Source: CAWBAT01 sp046331665 (GTDB lineage Bacteria > Acidobacteriota > Terriglobia > Versatilivoradales > Versatilivoraceae). Taken from it: a DNA stretch of 64,000 bases. The notes beneath the pieces were generated by a model. That model was not told the origin of the DNA. It saw only the letters and a program-made list of their open reading frames with translations, and did no database searches. Position numbers and translations under genes: made by a program. This document shows positions 36,868 to 46,398 of this stretch, one piece after another; the first letter of the stretch is position 1, and every line of letters begins with the position of its first letter. The DNA lies in assembly GCA_046331665.1 (NCBI GenBank), contig JAXLQK010000027.1, positions 1-64,000 of the forward strand. The letters are read 5' to 3'.

Positions 36868-37035
36868 CCACGATTGGCGCGGAAAATGCGCCAATCGTGG
36901 CTACCACTTCCTCGAAGCCAACCAAGCGTTCTGGCCAAGCTGTCCCTTTCGGATGCCAGCAAGCTGGCATCCGGGAAAGCGGGAGCAAGCTCCCGCACTC
37001 CAAAGGGGAGTCATTAAGCTCGCCCCTCGGAGTGC
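36868..37035. repeat. Cluster of perfect palindromes (REP-like)
   Basis: Three perfect inverted repeats lie in tandem: CCACGATTGGCGC / GCGCCAATCGTGG (36868-36900, 7-base loop), CGGATGCCAG / CTGGCATCCG (36950-36973, loop CAAG) and GCGGGAG / CTCCCGC (36979-36996, loop CAAG). A fourth longer-range pair, GCACTCC (36995) with GGAGTGC (37029), follows. The shared CAAG loop of the second and third suggests related elements. The site lies between the divergent uxaA promoter side and a small gene's 3' end. It may be a REP/BIME-type repeat or a 3' mRNA structure. Confidence 0.7.
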
Positions 37036-37100
37036 GGCAATGACAAGGTGCCCATTAATTTGGGAACTGATTTCCGAAAATCAAAGCTTCATACTAACGA

Positions 37101-37535
37101 CTACGGTCCCTTGACAATGATTTTGGGGTCGCTCGTACCTACGGCATAAGCATTATTTGCTGTGCAATAAACTGAATAAGGTACTGTGACTATAATCCTG
37201 CCTGTAGCATCTTTCTTTGAAGCTACTGTGGGAGAATTATTTATTGCTTCGAAGTCCACGATTACGACTCGCATACTGCCATTGTGGCTGGGTCCAAAAC
37301 TTATGCTTTCTGGATCCACAATCTTCGCTCCCGCAATACGAGGGAACGTTATTGTTACCTCTGAATCTGGACAGTTCCAAGTCAGTACATCACCGTTACT
37401 TACGTTTTGCGGGGGACCAACCTCAAAAACATTTTTACTGGAGGAATAGGATATTAAAATAGGGTGTACTGTTGTTGGGGTTGGAAATAGATTTGTTAAC
37501 GTCCTTGATTTGGGTGTCAATGTTCCCGTTGCCAT
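37101..37535 (-). CDS. Hypothetical protein
   Basis: No family recognised. A 144-residue product with beta-rich composition (VFEVGPPQNVSNGDVLTWNC; SEVTITFPRIAG; SMRVVIVDFEAINNSP; RIIVTVPYSVYC) resembling a small immunoglobulin-like or cupredoxin-like sandwich, with two or three Cys. No signal peptide is visible with the chosen start. The start is well supported by AAAGGAGGAAAACCA just upstream. It lies 91 bases after the kinase-TPR gene in the same direction and could share its transcript. Base usage is A/T-richer than its neighbours, a hint of a different origin. Confidence 0.65.
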   Translation of the reverse strand: MATGTLTPKSRTLTNLFPTPTTVHPILISYSSSKNVFEVGPPQNVSNGDVLTWNCPDSEVTITFPRIAGAKIVDPESISFGPSHNGSMRVVIVDFEAINNSPTVASKKDATGRIIVTVPYSVYCTANNAYAVGTSDPKIIVKGP

Positions 37536-37626
37536 TTGGTTTTCCTCCTTTCCCGAAATGATTCCTGATCGTTGTTTCACCAGTTTATTGGTAACCCATC
37601 TGACGGAAAGACTACCGTGTCTTCCC

Positions 37627-40467
37627 TTATTTCTGGATCAATCCTCCAAACATTGGGTCTTGGCGCAGATTTTTCAGCTCCGGAGAACGCTGGAAGGCCG
37701 CTTTGGGGTAACCATGTTCGATGGCTTTCCCAATCCAATGCAAAGCCTGCTCACGTTCACCCCAATGTTCATAATTCAACGCCGCCCGGTACATGACGTA
37801 GGAATTTTCCGGATCGACAATGGTGGCGCGCTGAATCAGTTCTTCAGCTTTGGAGCGTTCATTCAACATCCCGTAGTACCCTGACAAATCGGCTAGCAGC
37901 TCCGGGTCGCGCGGATTCACTTTCAGTCGTGCCTCTGCCAGTTGAATGGCCTTCCGGAAACTTTCTTCGGCCTTGACCTGATCATGATTCCAAAAGTATC
38001 CGGAACCCAGGTTTCCCCACCTCTCGTAATTCTTGTCATCCAGGTTCAGCGCTTCCTGGTAAGCCGCCAAAGCTTCGGCAAACTTGCCCTCGAAAAACAA
38101 GACCGTAGCCAGATTGTCGGCTGTGTCTGCATCCTGCTCGAATTGCAGAGCCCGCTGCAACATCTCGCGCGCTTTTTCCCATTGCTCCAACTGCATGTAT
38201 ATAGCCCCCAGATCATTGAACGCTCGTGCGTTCTCCGGTGTTAAAGCCGTCATTCTCTCAAACTGTATAACCGCCTCCTTGTATCGGTTGTGCTTGTAAT
38301 AGAATAGTCCCAAATGGTAGTACCCTCCCCAGTAGCCCGGTTTTGAAGCGATGGCTCTTTGGTAGGTCGCTTCGGCTGGTGCGAGATCCCCTTGAGCCTC
38401 ATAAGATGAAGCCAGGCCCGCCAACGCAGACTCGTTCATCGGCTCCAACTCCAGTGCTTTTTGAAAATCAATTCGCGCAGATTCATATTGGCCCGTGCCC
38501 AATTGGATCAATCCCATCGTGATCCGGACCGGAGCAAGTTGATCATTCAAGTGAAGCGCCTGCTGGCAGTTGACCCTGGCTTTTTCAACCCAGGATGCGT
38601 CCGACTTGTCTTTGTCATATTTATACCAACAGGCCTCTGCCAGCCCGGCATAGGCGACAGCGTAGTTGCCATCCTCTTTGAGTGCTTCCTGGAGTGCATA
38701 AATCGCCTGATCGATGTTTCCCGCCTTCTGCCATTCCAGCAGATACCCGCGACCCTCCAAGTAGTATTCGTAAGCTTTTGCTACTTGGGTTCGCTCCGCG
38801 GCCTGTAACATCGCCAGATTGGGCGGAGTCGTTAATTCAAGCATTCTTGCCAGTCTTGACGAGATCTGGTCCTGTAACCCTTGGAGCTGGATGAGTGGGT
38901 AGTCCGTCAGATCCGACTTTAAGACCCGTTGAGTTTCAACATCCTCCAGATTCAAAATGAATCGGATACTTTCGGGATAGCGTTGGAGGCTTCCTGTGAC
39001 AGCCAGGTTGGCGCCAAAGACGGACTTCGCTTTGGTGAGACTGTTAATGCCGCTCTTGATTACTTCATGCGCCGGGACGACCCACAAGACTCCACCCGGT
39101 TGCTGAAACTGCGTGAGCCGGGCAGTGAGAGTCTCCAGCAACCCGTCGCAGAGCGGCTTGTTGCCGGCTTCACCACCCACGTTGGTAAGTGGCAGGACGA
39201 CAACATGTTTGTATCGAGGAAGACCAGGTGCACGGATCTCACCGAACCATCCCCTCGCAATCGAAAGCAGTAAGACTGCCAAGGGCAGAGCCAGCATCCA
39301 AATCCAACGGCGCCTTCCCAAAGGTCTAGCAATCCCCCGTGCGATCTGCCGGCATACGTTTTTCCAAGTACTTTGCGCATCAGTTTCGCCTGGCTTGATT
39401 TCCCATTTGAGCTTTTGAAGGTCTCTTTGCAAATCCTTTGCGGACGGGTAGCGTCCCTGTTTGTCTTTCTCCAGACATTTGCTCACCACCCGCTCAAACT
39501 CAGGAGTTACGTTGTGATTAAACCGGCTGATCGCTTCCGGTTGACCGTGGAGTATCTTGTCTGCCGTATCATTCCGATTGTTTCCAAGAAATGGAGCGTG
39601 ACCTGTCGCCATTTCATAGAGTACGGTACCCAGGCTGAAAAGATCAGTCCGATGATCCACCTCTTTCCCGAGGAGCTGTTCCGGGCTCATGTACAATAAA
39701 GTTCCCAGCAAAACGCCCGGCTCGGTGGTGGATTGGGTGACGGTTTGGTTTTCGGCCCTCTGCCCCGCAGTATTGCACAACTTGGCCAATCCAAAATCCA
39801 ATACCTTGACTCGTCCTCTAGGCGTGAGCATCAGATTCGAAGGCTTGATGTCACGGTGGATGACGCCTTTGATATGGGCTTCGTCGAGCGCATCGGCCAC
39901 TTGGAGGCCAATCTCGACAATCTCCGAAAACTCTATCGGGCCTCCCTGAATGCGGGCAGCCAAGGTTTCCCCTTCCGTATACTCCATCGCAATGAAGTGG
40001 AAGCCATCGGCTTCGCCAACGTCGTAAATCGTTGCGATGTTTGGGTGATTTAAGGCGGAGGCCGCTCTCGCTTCCCTCAAGAACCGATGCATTCGGGTTT
40101 GATCTGAGGAAAACTCCGGGGGCAGGATTTTCAGCGCATCGGTCCGCTCGAGACGGGTGTCCTTTGCCAGGTAAACCTTTGCCATCCCCCCGGCCCCCAA
40201 AAATGATTGAATGTGGTAATTCCCAAGCCGTCGCCCCACCAGAGAAAGGTTTTCGTCTGGCGTTGAATCGCGCACCGCAGGCGGCAACGTTTTTTCCCTC
40301 GAAAAACTTGCGGTACTTTGCTTCTCGGCGAGCAGCAACTCGATTTCCAGTCGCAGCGCGTCGTCGTTCCCGCAAGCCTGTCGGAGAAAGCTAGCTCGCT
40401 CTTCAGGGTCGTACTCCCGGCTTGCTTTTAGAAGGTCGGAAACTTGTTGGGAGGAAAATTTCGGCAT
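37627..40467 (-). CDS. Ser/Thr protein kinase with transmembrane segment, TolB-N/FlgO-like domain and TPRs
   Basis: A Hanks-type receptor kinase of the acidobacterial pattern, 946 residues. Kinase domain about 80-345: glycine loop GAGGMAKV (91-98), Lys113, HRDIKPSN (204-211), DFG (224-226), SPEQ. One transmembrane helix at about 387-406 follows. Residues 420-560 look like a TolB amino-terminal/FlgO-type domain (HVVVLPLTNVGGEAG). From 590 onward about nine TPR units run to the end. All catalytic residues are present, so activity is expected. The TPR part is presumably outside the cytoplasmic membrane. GGGGAGGACC precedes the ATG. Confidence 0.94.
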   Translation of the reverse strand: MPKFSSQQVSDLLKASREYDPEERASFLRQACGNDDALRLEIELLLAEKQSTASFSREKTLPPAVRDSTPDENLSLVGRRLGNYHIQSFLGAGGMAKVYLAKDTRLERTDALKILPPEFSSDQTRMHRFLREARAASALNHPNIATIYDVGEADGFHFIAMEYTEGETLAARIQGGPIEFSEIVEIGLQVADALDEAHIKGVIHRDIKPSNLMLTPRGRVKVLDFGLAKLCNTAGQRAENQTVTQSTTEPGVLLGTLLYMSPEQLLGKEVDHRTDLFSLGTVLYEMATGHAPFLGNNRNDTADKILHGQPEAISRFNHNVTPEFERVVSKCLEKDKQGRYPSAKDLQRDLQKLKWEIKPGETDAQSTWKNVCRQIARGIARPLGRRRWIWMLALPLAVLLLSIARGWFGEIRAPGLPRYKHVVVLPLTNVGGEAGNKPLCDGLLETLTARLTQFQQPGGVLWVVPAHEVIKSGINSLTKAKSVFGANLAVTGSLQRYPESIRFILNLEDVETQRVLKSDLTDYPLIQLQGLQDQISSRLARMLELTTPPNLAMLQAAERTQVAKAYEYYLEGRGYLLEWQKAGNIDQAIYALQEALKEDGNYAVAYAGLAEACWYKYDKDKSDASWVEKARVNCQQALHLNDQLAPVRITMGLIQLGTGQYESARIDFQKALELEPMNESALAGLASSYEAQGDLAPAEATYQRAIASKPGYWGGYYHLGLFYYKHNRYKEAVIQFERMTALTPENARAFNDLGAIYMQLEQWEKAREMLQRALQFEQDADTADNLATVLFFEGKFAEALAAYQEALNLDDKNYERWGNLGSGYFWNHDQVKAEESFRKAIQLAEARLKVNPRDPELLADLSGYYGMLNERSKAEELIQRATIVDPENSYVMYRAALNYEHWGEREQALHWIGKAIEHGYPKAAFQRSPELKNLRQDPMFGGLIQK

Positions 40468-40958
40468 CGGGTCCTCCCCGCGAGAAGGTCATTCCGATGA
40501 ACTGCAGCCCTTTGAATCTGTCAGGCCCCGAAGTGGTTGGGAGGTAAGGCGATTGAGAAAGAGAGCCAAATCAACTTGGGTCCAAGAAACCAATTCTGGG
40601 GATGGAGATGAGTGGGATCAACCATCATCGTGGCATTACAGGATGGCGAGACGAGTCGCTTTCAATCGAGCCTGAAAGATATCCCAGGAAATGCTCCCCT
40701 TCGGTTCCCGTGTATCAAATTAACTTAATTTTACTCCCCTCGGAACCCTCCGGCAAATCGAAAACATGGCTTAATCAAGTTTTTTTGGCATATCGATTTG
40801 ACTGAAAGCCAATGACGAAAACTCCAGGGACACTATCTGGAGCGGACAAGAAAAATAGGCTTTGGTGCAAGGAATGTCTGCGAGAGAATGGCGAGGCGCC
40901 TTGCCGTTGGCATAATGCCTCGTAAGAATTGATCTCCATTTTCTGTCCGGGACCAAAC
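40468..40958. other. Intergenic region between divergent kinase and mutY genes
   Basis: About 490 bases between two genes reading away from each other. An A/T-rich patch near 40715-40735 could hold promoter elements, but no clear -35/-10 pair was found. A minus-strand frame overlapping the start of mutY is a shadow. Confidence 0.35.
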
Positions 40959-42101
40959 ATGAAAATCCGCAATGGACAACCTCCACCACGGCACCAAAAG
41001 CCCGACGGAGATTCAATCCGAGTTCCCAAGAAGGAACGACTCTTCCTGCAATCCCGTTTGCTGCAGTGGTATCAACGCTATCAACGAGACCTACCCTGGC
41101 GCGGAACACTCGATCCTTACAGGGTGTGGATCTCCGAGGTGATGCTTCAGCAAACCCAAGTCAAGACGGTGGTCCCTTACTACAACCATTTCCTTGCCAC
41201 TTTTCCTAACGTACGAACGCTGGCGAAAGCAGAGATTCCCAAACTCCTAAAGAGTTGGGCCGGTTTGGGCTACTACTCCAGAGCCAGAAATCTGAAGAAA
41301 GCTGCCCGAGTCATCTTGGATCAACATGCCGGAAGATTTCCAAAGACGGTCGAGGCCGTTCATGCTTTGCCGGGAATTGGCCGATACACGGCCGCCGCCA
41401 TCCTGAGTATTTGCTTCAATCAGCCGCTGGCGGTGTTGGATGGGAATGTCATGCGTGTTTTGACAAGGATCTTCAAGATTACCGGCAGCATCAAAGATTC
41501 AAAGGTTCAGCATTTACTCTGGGAGATAGCCCAAGCGGTTCTCGACCGGGAGAATCCAGGGGATTTTAATCAAGCACTCATGGAGCTGGGGGCAACGGTT
41601 TGTACGCCCCGGCAACCCAAATGTGCGTCATGTCCGTGGGAGAAAAGATGTCTGGCGAAAAAACTGGGCATGCAGGAATCCTTGCCGGAGAAGGGTAAGA
41701 AACTGGTGTCGCGTGAAACTCATTGCGCAGCCTTCCTCGTTGAATATGCAGGGAAGATTCTTATTGTGCGCCGCTCGGGAACGGGACAGCTCCAAGGGTT
41801 CTGGGAATTTCCAAGCCTGGAATGGCAGGGGCCGCGGCTCACAGGTGCAATGCTTGCAAAACGATTTCAGGAGAAGTTCTCCTTGCCATTGCGAGGGCTC
41901 AAGAAACCTGCCATGCAATTGCGTCACTCCATAACGACCCGGCGGATCACCATGAATGTATACCAGGCCAGTTTACCCGAGGCCTTTGAATTGCCCAATC
42001 GAGGAAGGGACAGCAGGTGGGTAAGCCGAACTGGCTTAGCCAAATATCCATTTTCGTCGGCGACCTTGAAGATCCTGAAAAGAATGAACTTGCGAGCATA
42101 G
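40959..42101 (+). CDS. mutY: A/G-specific adenine DNA glycosylase MutY
   Basis: Removes adenine mispaired with 8-oxoguanine. The helix-hairpin-helix/GPD core is complete: DLPWRGTLDPYRVWISEVMLQQTQV (catalytic Glu), LKSWAGLGYYSRARNL, LPGIGRYTAAAIL and AVLDGNVMRVLTR (catalytic Asp). The iron-sulfur motif is Cys-x6-Cys-x2-Cys-x5-Cys (CTPRQPKCASCPWEKRC). The carboxy NUDIX-like domain (FLVEYAGKILIVRRSGTGQLQGFWEFP) recognises 8-oxoG. The start at MKIRNGQ is chosen; a Met ten codons earlier is possible. Confidence 0.96.
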   Translation: MKIRNGQPPPRHQKPDGDSIRVPKKERLFLQSRLLQWYQRYQRDLPWRGTLDPYRVWISEVMLQQTQVKTVVPYYNHFLATFPNVRTLAKAEIPKLLKSWAGLGYYSRARNLKKAARVILDQHAGRFPKTVEAVHALPGIGRYTAAAILSICFNQPLAVLDGNVMRVLTRIFKITGSIKDSKVQHLLWEIAQAVLDRENPGDFNQALMELGATVCTPRQPKCASCPWEKRCLAKKLGMQESLPEKGKKLVSRETHCAAFLVEYAGKILIVRRSGTGQLQGFWEFPSLEWQGPRLTGAMLAKRFQEKFSLPLRGLKKPAMQLRHSITTRRITMNVYQASLPEAFELPNRGRDSRWVSRTGLAKYPFSSATLKILKRMNLRA

Positions 42102-42289
42102 GATTGGCGCCAGGGGTATAATTTCCGAGAGCTCCGGCCATTGAAACTTGAAGATTAAGGCCTTGACAAATCTGGCCATGCGGTCAAAATGGTTGAGCAA
42201 ATAGGGCGGAGTTACCACCCTGAATGCCCGTGGTTGCTGTAGTTCTAAGCGACGGAATATGGGGGGCTTAACCAATAAGGAGAAGCGGA

Positions 42290-42616
42290 ATGAGCGGGAA
42301 TCTAATGGAGTTTACAGATAGCAATTTTGATCAAGAAGCCTTGAAGTCGGATTTGCCGGTAATGGTTGATTTTTGGGCGCCATGGTGTGCTCCATGCCGG
42401 ATGGTAGGGCCTATTATTGATGAGCTAGCGAATTCTTACTCAGGAAAAGTGAAAGTTGGAAAGCTCAACACGGATGAAAACCCGGGAATTGCCAGCCGGT
42501 ATGGAATCATGAGTATCCCAACCATTTTGTTATTCAAGAATGGAGAAATTGTTGACCGTATTTCAGGGGCCGTACCGAAAAAGATGTTTGAAAACATGCT
42601 GTCAGCCCATTCCTGA
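42290..42616 (+). CDS. trxA: Thioredoxin
   Basis: A classical 108-residue thioredoxin with the active site WCAPCRM, DFWAPWC approach, DENPGIASRYGIMSIPTILLF (cis-Pro) and the closing FKNGEIVDRISGAVPKK. Cytosolic disulfide reductant for enzymes such as ribonucleotide reductase. AAGGAGAAGCGG gives a strong ribosome site. A perfect TTGACA at 42163-42168 may be the -35, although the matching -10 is poor. The small zinc-ribbon gene follows four bases after the stop, so they are co-transcribed. Confidence 0.97.
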   Translation: MSGNLMEFTDSNFDQEALKSDLPVMVDFWAPWCAPCRMVGPIIDELANSYSGKVKVGKLNTDENPGIASRYGIMSIPTILLFKNGEIVDRISGAVPKKMFENMLSAHS

Positions 42617-42619
42617 AGG

Positions 42620-42850
42620 ATGAGCAGGATGAATGAACTCAGAGCCAATGTTTTGCGATATCCGGTGCAGAATCAGCCTGGGCCGACGCCGGAGAAATAC
42701 TCCTCAGGCGAGCCAGTCCCGGTTGCGGCTGAGATTCGGAGCGACCTGAGTCAGTATTGTCCCCAGTGTGGAATCGCATTAACGGGCAACCATTGTAAGT
42801 TGGTTTGCCCGCAATGCCACTATTATATGTCCTGTTCCGACTACTACTAG
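42620..42850 (+). CDS. Small zinc-ribbon protein (CKLVCP type)
   Basis: A 76-residue protein whose end is CPQCGIALTGNHCKLVCPQC followed by HYYMSCSDYY. Six cysteines in this spacing form a compact zinc ribbon. I recall similar tiny proteins in Acidobacteriota and related phyla, with no known role. It follows trxA by four bases, so thiol or metal metabolism is a possible setting, by context only. A second Met three codons in is also a possible start. Confidence 0.8.
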   Translation: MSRMNELRANVLRYPVQNQPGPTPEKYSSGEPVPVAAEIRSDLSQYCPQCGIALTGNHCKLVCPQCHYYMSCSDYY

Positions 42851-42934
42851 CGGGCGGCTTGCAGCTTGGTATGAGTTCCAAGAAGCCGCTCTTTAAGGCA
42901 TGCAACCGAGAGGCATGCGGAATGCCTCGCTAAG

Positions 42935-44608
42935 ATGGCGGGAAATCCTTCCAAAACAACCGCGCTTTCACTCTCCGTTCTCTTCGTTTTAGTAATCTTT
43001 TTTTTTCAATTCTTCGCTGGATTGGGTCGACTCGGTCTGGTTGGCCCGGACGAGCCTCGCTATGCCCAGGTAGCCAAAGAAATGTGGCTCTCAGGGGACT
43101 ATGTTACACCGCATCTTTATGGCAAAGCCTGGTTTGAGAAGCCCATTCTTTACTACTGGCTGGCTGCGCTGTCTTATCATGTCCTCGGCGTCTCAGAATC
43201 GGCGGCCAGAATGCCTTCGGCTGTCAGCGGAATCATCCTCCTTATCGCGGTCGCTTTGCTTGGCTGGCGATGGCGATCCTGGCAATGCGGTATTCTGGCC
43301 GCAGTGATGCTTGGATCATCGCCCATGTGTATTGCTTTTGCACGGGCCGCCTCCATGGATATGCTCTTCAGCGCGGCCTTGACCGTGTCACTCGGTGGTT
43401 TTTTCTGGGGGCTTCCCTTATCTGCCCGGGCTAACTCCGCCGCCAATACAATTTCCTGGCTTGATCGCTTTTTCCGCTCGTGTCTCCTCATTGCCTACCT
43501 CTCTCTCGGCGCGGCCTTGCTGGCCAAGGGGCCGGTCGCTCTGCTACTAGTCGGTCTAGTTCTGCTGGTGATGTTTTCTTGCCGCCCCGGGGCTTTTTCA
43601 TGGAAAAAGTTGTGGTTGCTTCCCGGGATGCTCATCGTCCTCGTCGTGGCTTTGCCTTGGTATGCACTGTGCTATGCCCGAAATGGATGGGAGTTCATTG
43701 AAGAATTTCTGCTTCGTCATAATCTCGCCCGCTTTGCGACGGACCGCTTTCAACACTCACAGCCTTTCTGGTTTTTCCTGGCAGTCGTTGTCGTGGGATT
43801 TCTGCCTTGGAGCTTTCAGTTGGGAGCCGTCTGCTATCGCACTCTTCAATCGGTATGGCATTCGAAGGTTCGGACCTTAGGGAACGATACGCTCTTTCTC
43901 TGGGCTTGGGCTATAGTGCCGCTTGTGTTCTTCTCACTTTCCCGGTCCAAGCTCCCCGGCTACGTTCTACCTTCGTTCCCGGCCATAGCACTTCTAACCA
44001 CTTCCTATTGGGAAGACTGCGGTTCTCCATCACCTTCGATGAAGAAGCTCGTCTCGCTGGAAGGCCTTCAGGCTATCTTGGTGATCGCGGCTGGTCTTGG
44101 CCTGCTGGTTTGGGGGGGACGCCTGGATTTGGGTCTTGCGCAGGTCTTTGAGCCGGTTCCATGGCTCATCCTGGCGATAGGCAGTTGTGGATTGTTGTTG
44201 AGTTACCTGGGGAATTGGAGAGGACTCTTAATCAATTATGTGGCGGGGTCAATACTGATTGTTTTGATTGCGATCTTTCGAGTGTTTCCTCAAATCGATG
44301 TCACCCAATCCGCTCGTCAATTAGCCCGGGAGTTTCAAATGCATGAGTATGGTGGGGAGCCGCTTTTCGTCTATGGAGTCCCGCGCCGTATTGCTTATGG
44401 CCTCAGTTTTTATCTGAATTCCGAAGCCCGAATTGTGTATTCCCTGGAAGACATTCCGGTGACCGGGGAAAACCCTGTTTACCTGGTGACATCCTCAGCC
44501 GACCATTCAGCGGAGATTCGCCAGAAATTCAAAACCGATCGGGAGATTGAATTTCACGGGCAAAAAATTTGGAAAGTTCGTTCAACCGCGCAAAATCCAG
44601 CGAAATAG
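42935..44608 (+). CDS. GT39-family (ArnT/PMT-like) membrane glycosyltransferase
   Basis: A polytopic membrane enzyme of 557 residues that transfers a sugar from a polyprenyl-phosphate donor. The family signature is at the start: LVGPDEPRYAQVAKEMWLSGDYVTPHLYG with Asp-Glu of the catalytic loop, then WFEKPILYYWLAALSYHVLG and SESAARMPSA. Some ten helices follow, then a short soluble tail. Members modify lipid A with aminoarabinose or glycosylate proteins; the acceptor is unknown. A 7-bp hairpin (GAGGCAT/ATGCCTC, 42910-42928) lies just before the start and could mask the ribosome site. Confidence 0.92.
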   Translation: MAGNPSKTTALSLSVLFVLVIFFFQFFAGLGRLGLVGPDEPRYAQVAKEMWLSGDYVTPHLYGKAWFEKPILYYWLAALSYHVLGVSESAARMPSAVSGIILLIAVALLGWRWRSWQCGILAAVMLGSSPMCIAFARAASMDMLFSAALTVSLGGFFWGLPLSARANSAANTISWLDRFFRSCLLIAYLSLGAALLAKGPVALLLVGLVLLVMFSCRPGAFSWKKLWLLPGMLIVLVVALPWYALCYARNGWEFIEEFLLRHNLARFATDRFQHSQPFWFFLAVVVVGFLPWSFQLGAVCYRTLQSVWHSKVRTLGNDTLFLWAWAIVPLVFFSLSRSKLPGYVLPSFPAIALLTTSYWEDCGSPSPSMKKLVSLEGLQAILVIAAGLGLLVWGGRLDLGLAQVFEPVPWLILAIGSCGLLLSYLGNWRGLLINYVAGSILIVLIAIFRVFPQIDVTQSARQLAREFQMHEYGGEPLFVYGVPRRIAYGLSFYLNSEARIVYSLEDIPVTGENPVYLVTSSADHSAEIRQKFKTDREIEFHGQKIWKVRSTAQNPAK

Positions 44609-44659
44609 GCATGCCGTTCGAGATCCAGGGCCTTTTTTCTCCCGGACCGGTAGACAGCA

Positions 44660-45613
44660 TCAAGAGCGAGCGCGGATCGGTAGTCTTTTCTTAAAAAAGT
44701 CGACCACTGTGTTCTCGTAGTTCTTCCTCTCGACATCGTAAAGAATGCTCGTTCTGGATCTCTTCATGCGCAGGAGTTCTTTGGGGTCGGGAGAATGATT
44801 GAATAGCGTAAGGGCCTGGGTTTCCAGTTTTGGAGTCTCTTCGGCAGTAATAAAGAGCTTCTCACAGCGTTTTGTTACTGCAAGGGAAAGGAGCAGACTT
44901 TCCTTGGGACGCGAAATGCCTAGCGTCGTCAGCCAGAAGAATCCCCGGGCAGTCCCGTTCAACACCGTGTTGTTCACTCCCAAGACTGAGGCAGTTTGGA
45001 GGTCTAGAAAAGTTTCTGGGCTTTCAAAAGGGGAGTCTGCCACCACCACTTTGATCTTCTCGTTGATCACTGCCGCGGAAAGCGCCACATAAGCCCCCAA
45101 GGTCACACCCCACACCCCAACCCGGTTTGGATCAACATCCTTGCGTTCTGTGACGGTATTGATGGCCGCGTTCAGGTCCTGCGTTTCTTTGATTCCCAAG
45201 GTGCTTAGGCTGACGGTGCTGGAGCCATGCCCGCGAAAATTAAACAAGAACAGGTTATATCCGTTTTCCTGAAAAGTGGAAGCCAGCGTTAATAGCTCTG
45301 AACGGTTCGACTTGTACCCATGACACAGGAAAATCACCGGAGCTCCTCTGACAGATGGAATAAACCATCCCTCCATGGAAATCTTTTCAGGAGTATCAAA
45401 GGAGATCGATTGAAAATTTCTGAGGAGAAAACTGCTGGGGTCAATGGTTTCAACCAGCCTCTCTGGAACCAGTGCCCGATAGACCGCGAATCCCGAAAGC
45501 CCAAGGGCCAAGAGCAATACAAAAAGAATAATCGGCAAGCCCTTGATAAGGGTTTTCCCGAAGGTCGATTCCGGATAGCGGATGGCGGCAATGACTCGGG
45601 TAAAATAATTCAT
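44660..45613 (-). CDS. Membrane-anchored alpha/beta hydrolase, nucleophile Ser replaced by Thr
   Basis: An alpha/beta-hydrolase-fold protein of 317 residues with one amino-terminal membrane helix (about 25-47). Fold markers: VIFLCHGYKSNRSELL (oxyanion HG), NGYNLFLFNFRGHGSST, and GVWGVTLGAYVALSAA at the nucleophile elbow. The elbow reads Gly169-Val-Thr171-Leu-Gly173 instead of Gly-x-Ser-x-Gly, one base change from Ser (ACC vs TCC). A late FITAEETPKLETQALTLFNHSPDPKELL could supply the acid and His. Either it uses Thr, is inactive, or the base is miscalled. Convergent with the GT39 gene. Confidence 0.87.
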   Translation of the reverse strand: MNYFTRVIAAIRYPESTFGKTLIKGLPIILFVLLLALGLSGFAVYRALVPERLVETIDPSSFLLRNFQSISFDTPEKISMEGWFIPSVRGAPVIFLCHGYKSNRSELLTLASTFQENGYNLFLFNFRGHGSSTVSLSTLGIKETQDLNAAINTVTERKDVDPNRVGVWGVTLGAYVALSAAVINEKIKVVVADSPFESPETFLDLQTASVLGVNNTVLNGTARGFFWLTTLGISRPKESLLLSLAVTKRCEKLFITAEETPKLETQALTLFNHSPDPKELLRMKRSRTSILYDVERKNYENTVVDFFKKRLPIRARS

Positions 45614-45803
45614 AATGGGTTGGCAACAGTGTACTTACTTGGTTCCGTAGGGTGGCCAATATAGCACATTGATTCTAAGTCATATATCGGTATTCCCTGA
45701 CCGATGTTTATCTTAACGCCCGAGAATCGCAAAGAGCCATTTTGGGCAAATTCTTGCCAGGGGATTTCGTCGCGTTACGAGAACGAAGAGCCGGGATCGA
45801 AAT

Positions 45804-46398
45804 TTAATGCAGAGATTCCAGAAATTGAAGATCCTCCGGAGAATTCACATTGGTAAAAATGTTATGGCTAAGGCCAATCCGGGAAAGGTCCGTTTCTTCC
45901 AGATAGCAGACCCTGATTTGATCAAGAAACTTTGTGATCTTGAATTGTCCCAAGGAGATGTTCTTTTTAGGGTAGGGAACCCGCTTCGGGCATAGACGGC
46001 GGCCAGTGGTTCCACTTGCCGTCCGCAGACTTGAATGCAACGGCGTCCGCGCGAGCAGCGTGGTCGAGTAGAAGACCAAGAAATTCCGGCCTCATGAGAG
46101 GCATGTCGCAGGCGATGAACAGGCTGAACTCGGTTCGAGCGACATCCAGTCCTGTATAGATGCCGCTGAGGGGCCCGTTTGAGGCTATCCGGTCAGCCAA
46201 AACGGGAAGCTTAAGGAACTGATATTTGTCTGGGTCACCGATGATACGGATGTCGTCAGTGTGATGTCTAAGGACCTCAATGGCATATTCAATCAGATAT
46301 CGGCCACAAAACGTCAGTAGAGATTTGTCTCGCCCCATTCGGCTGCTCTTGCCACCGGCCAGTACGAAAGCGGAGATGGGTTCTGCAACTCCAGTCAT
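45804..46398 (-). CDS. mobA: Molybdenum cofactor guanylyltransferase MobA, frameshifted near the end
   Basis: Attaches GMP to molybdopterin. The amino part is clear: FVLAGGKSSRMGRDKSLL (nucleotide loop), LADRIASNGPLSGIYTGLD, FIACDMPLMRPEFL (metal Asp). The start at MTGVAEP follows GGAGGGTCC. The frame stops at 45967 after GKWNHWPPSMPEAG, while the expected tail continues in another frame as PKKNISLGQFKITKFLDQIRV ... NVNSPEDLQFLESLH, ending at 45804. The break lies around 45970-46010, next to an A5 run. It is probably a sequencing indel; if real, the enzyme loses its carboxy third. Confidence 0.87.
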
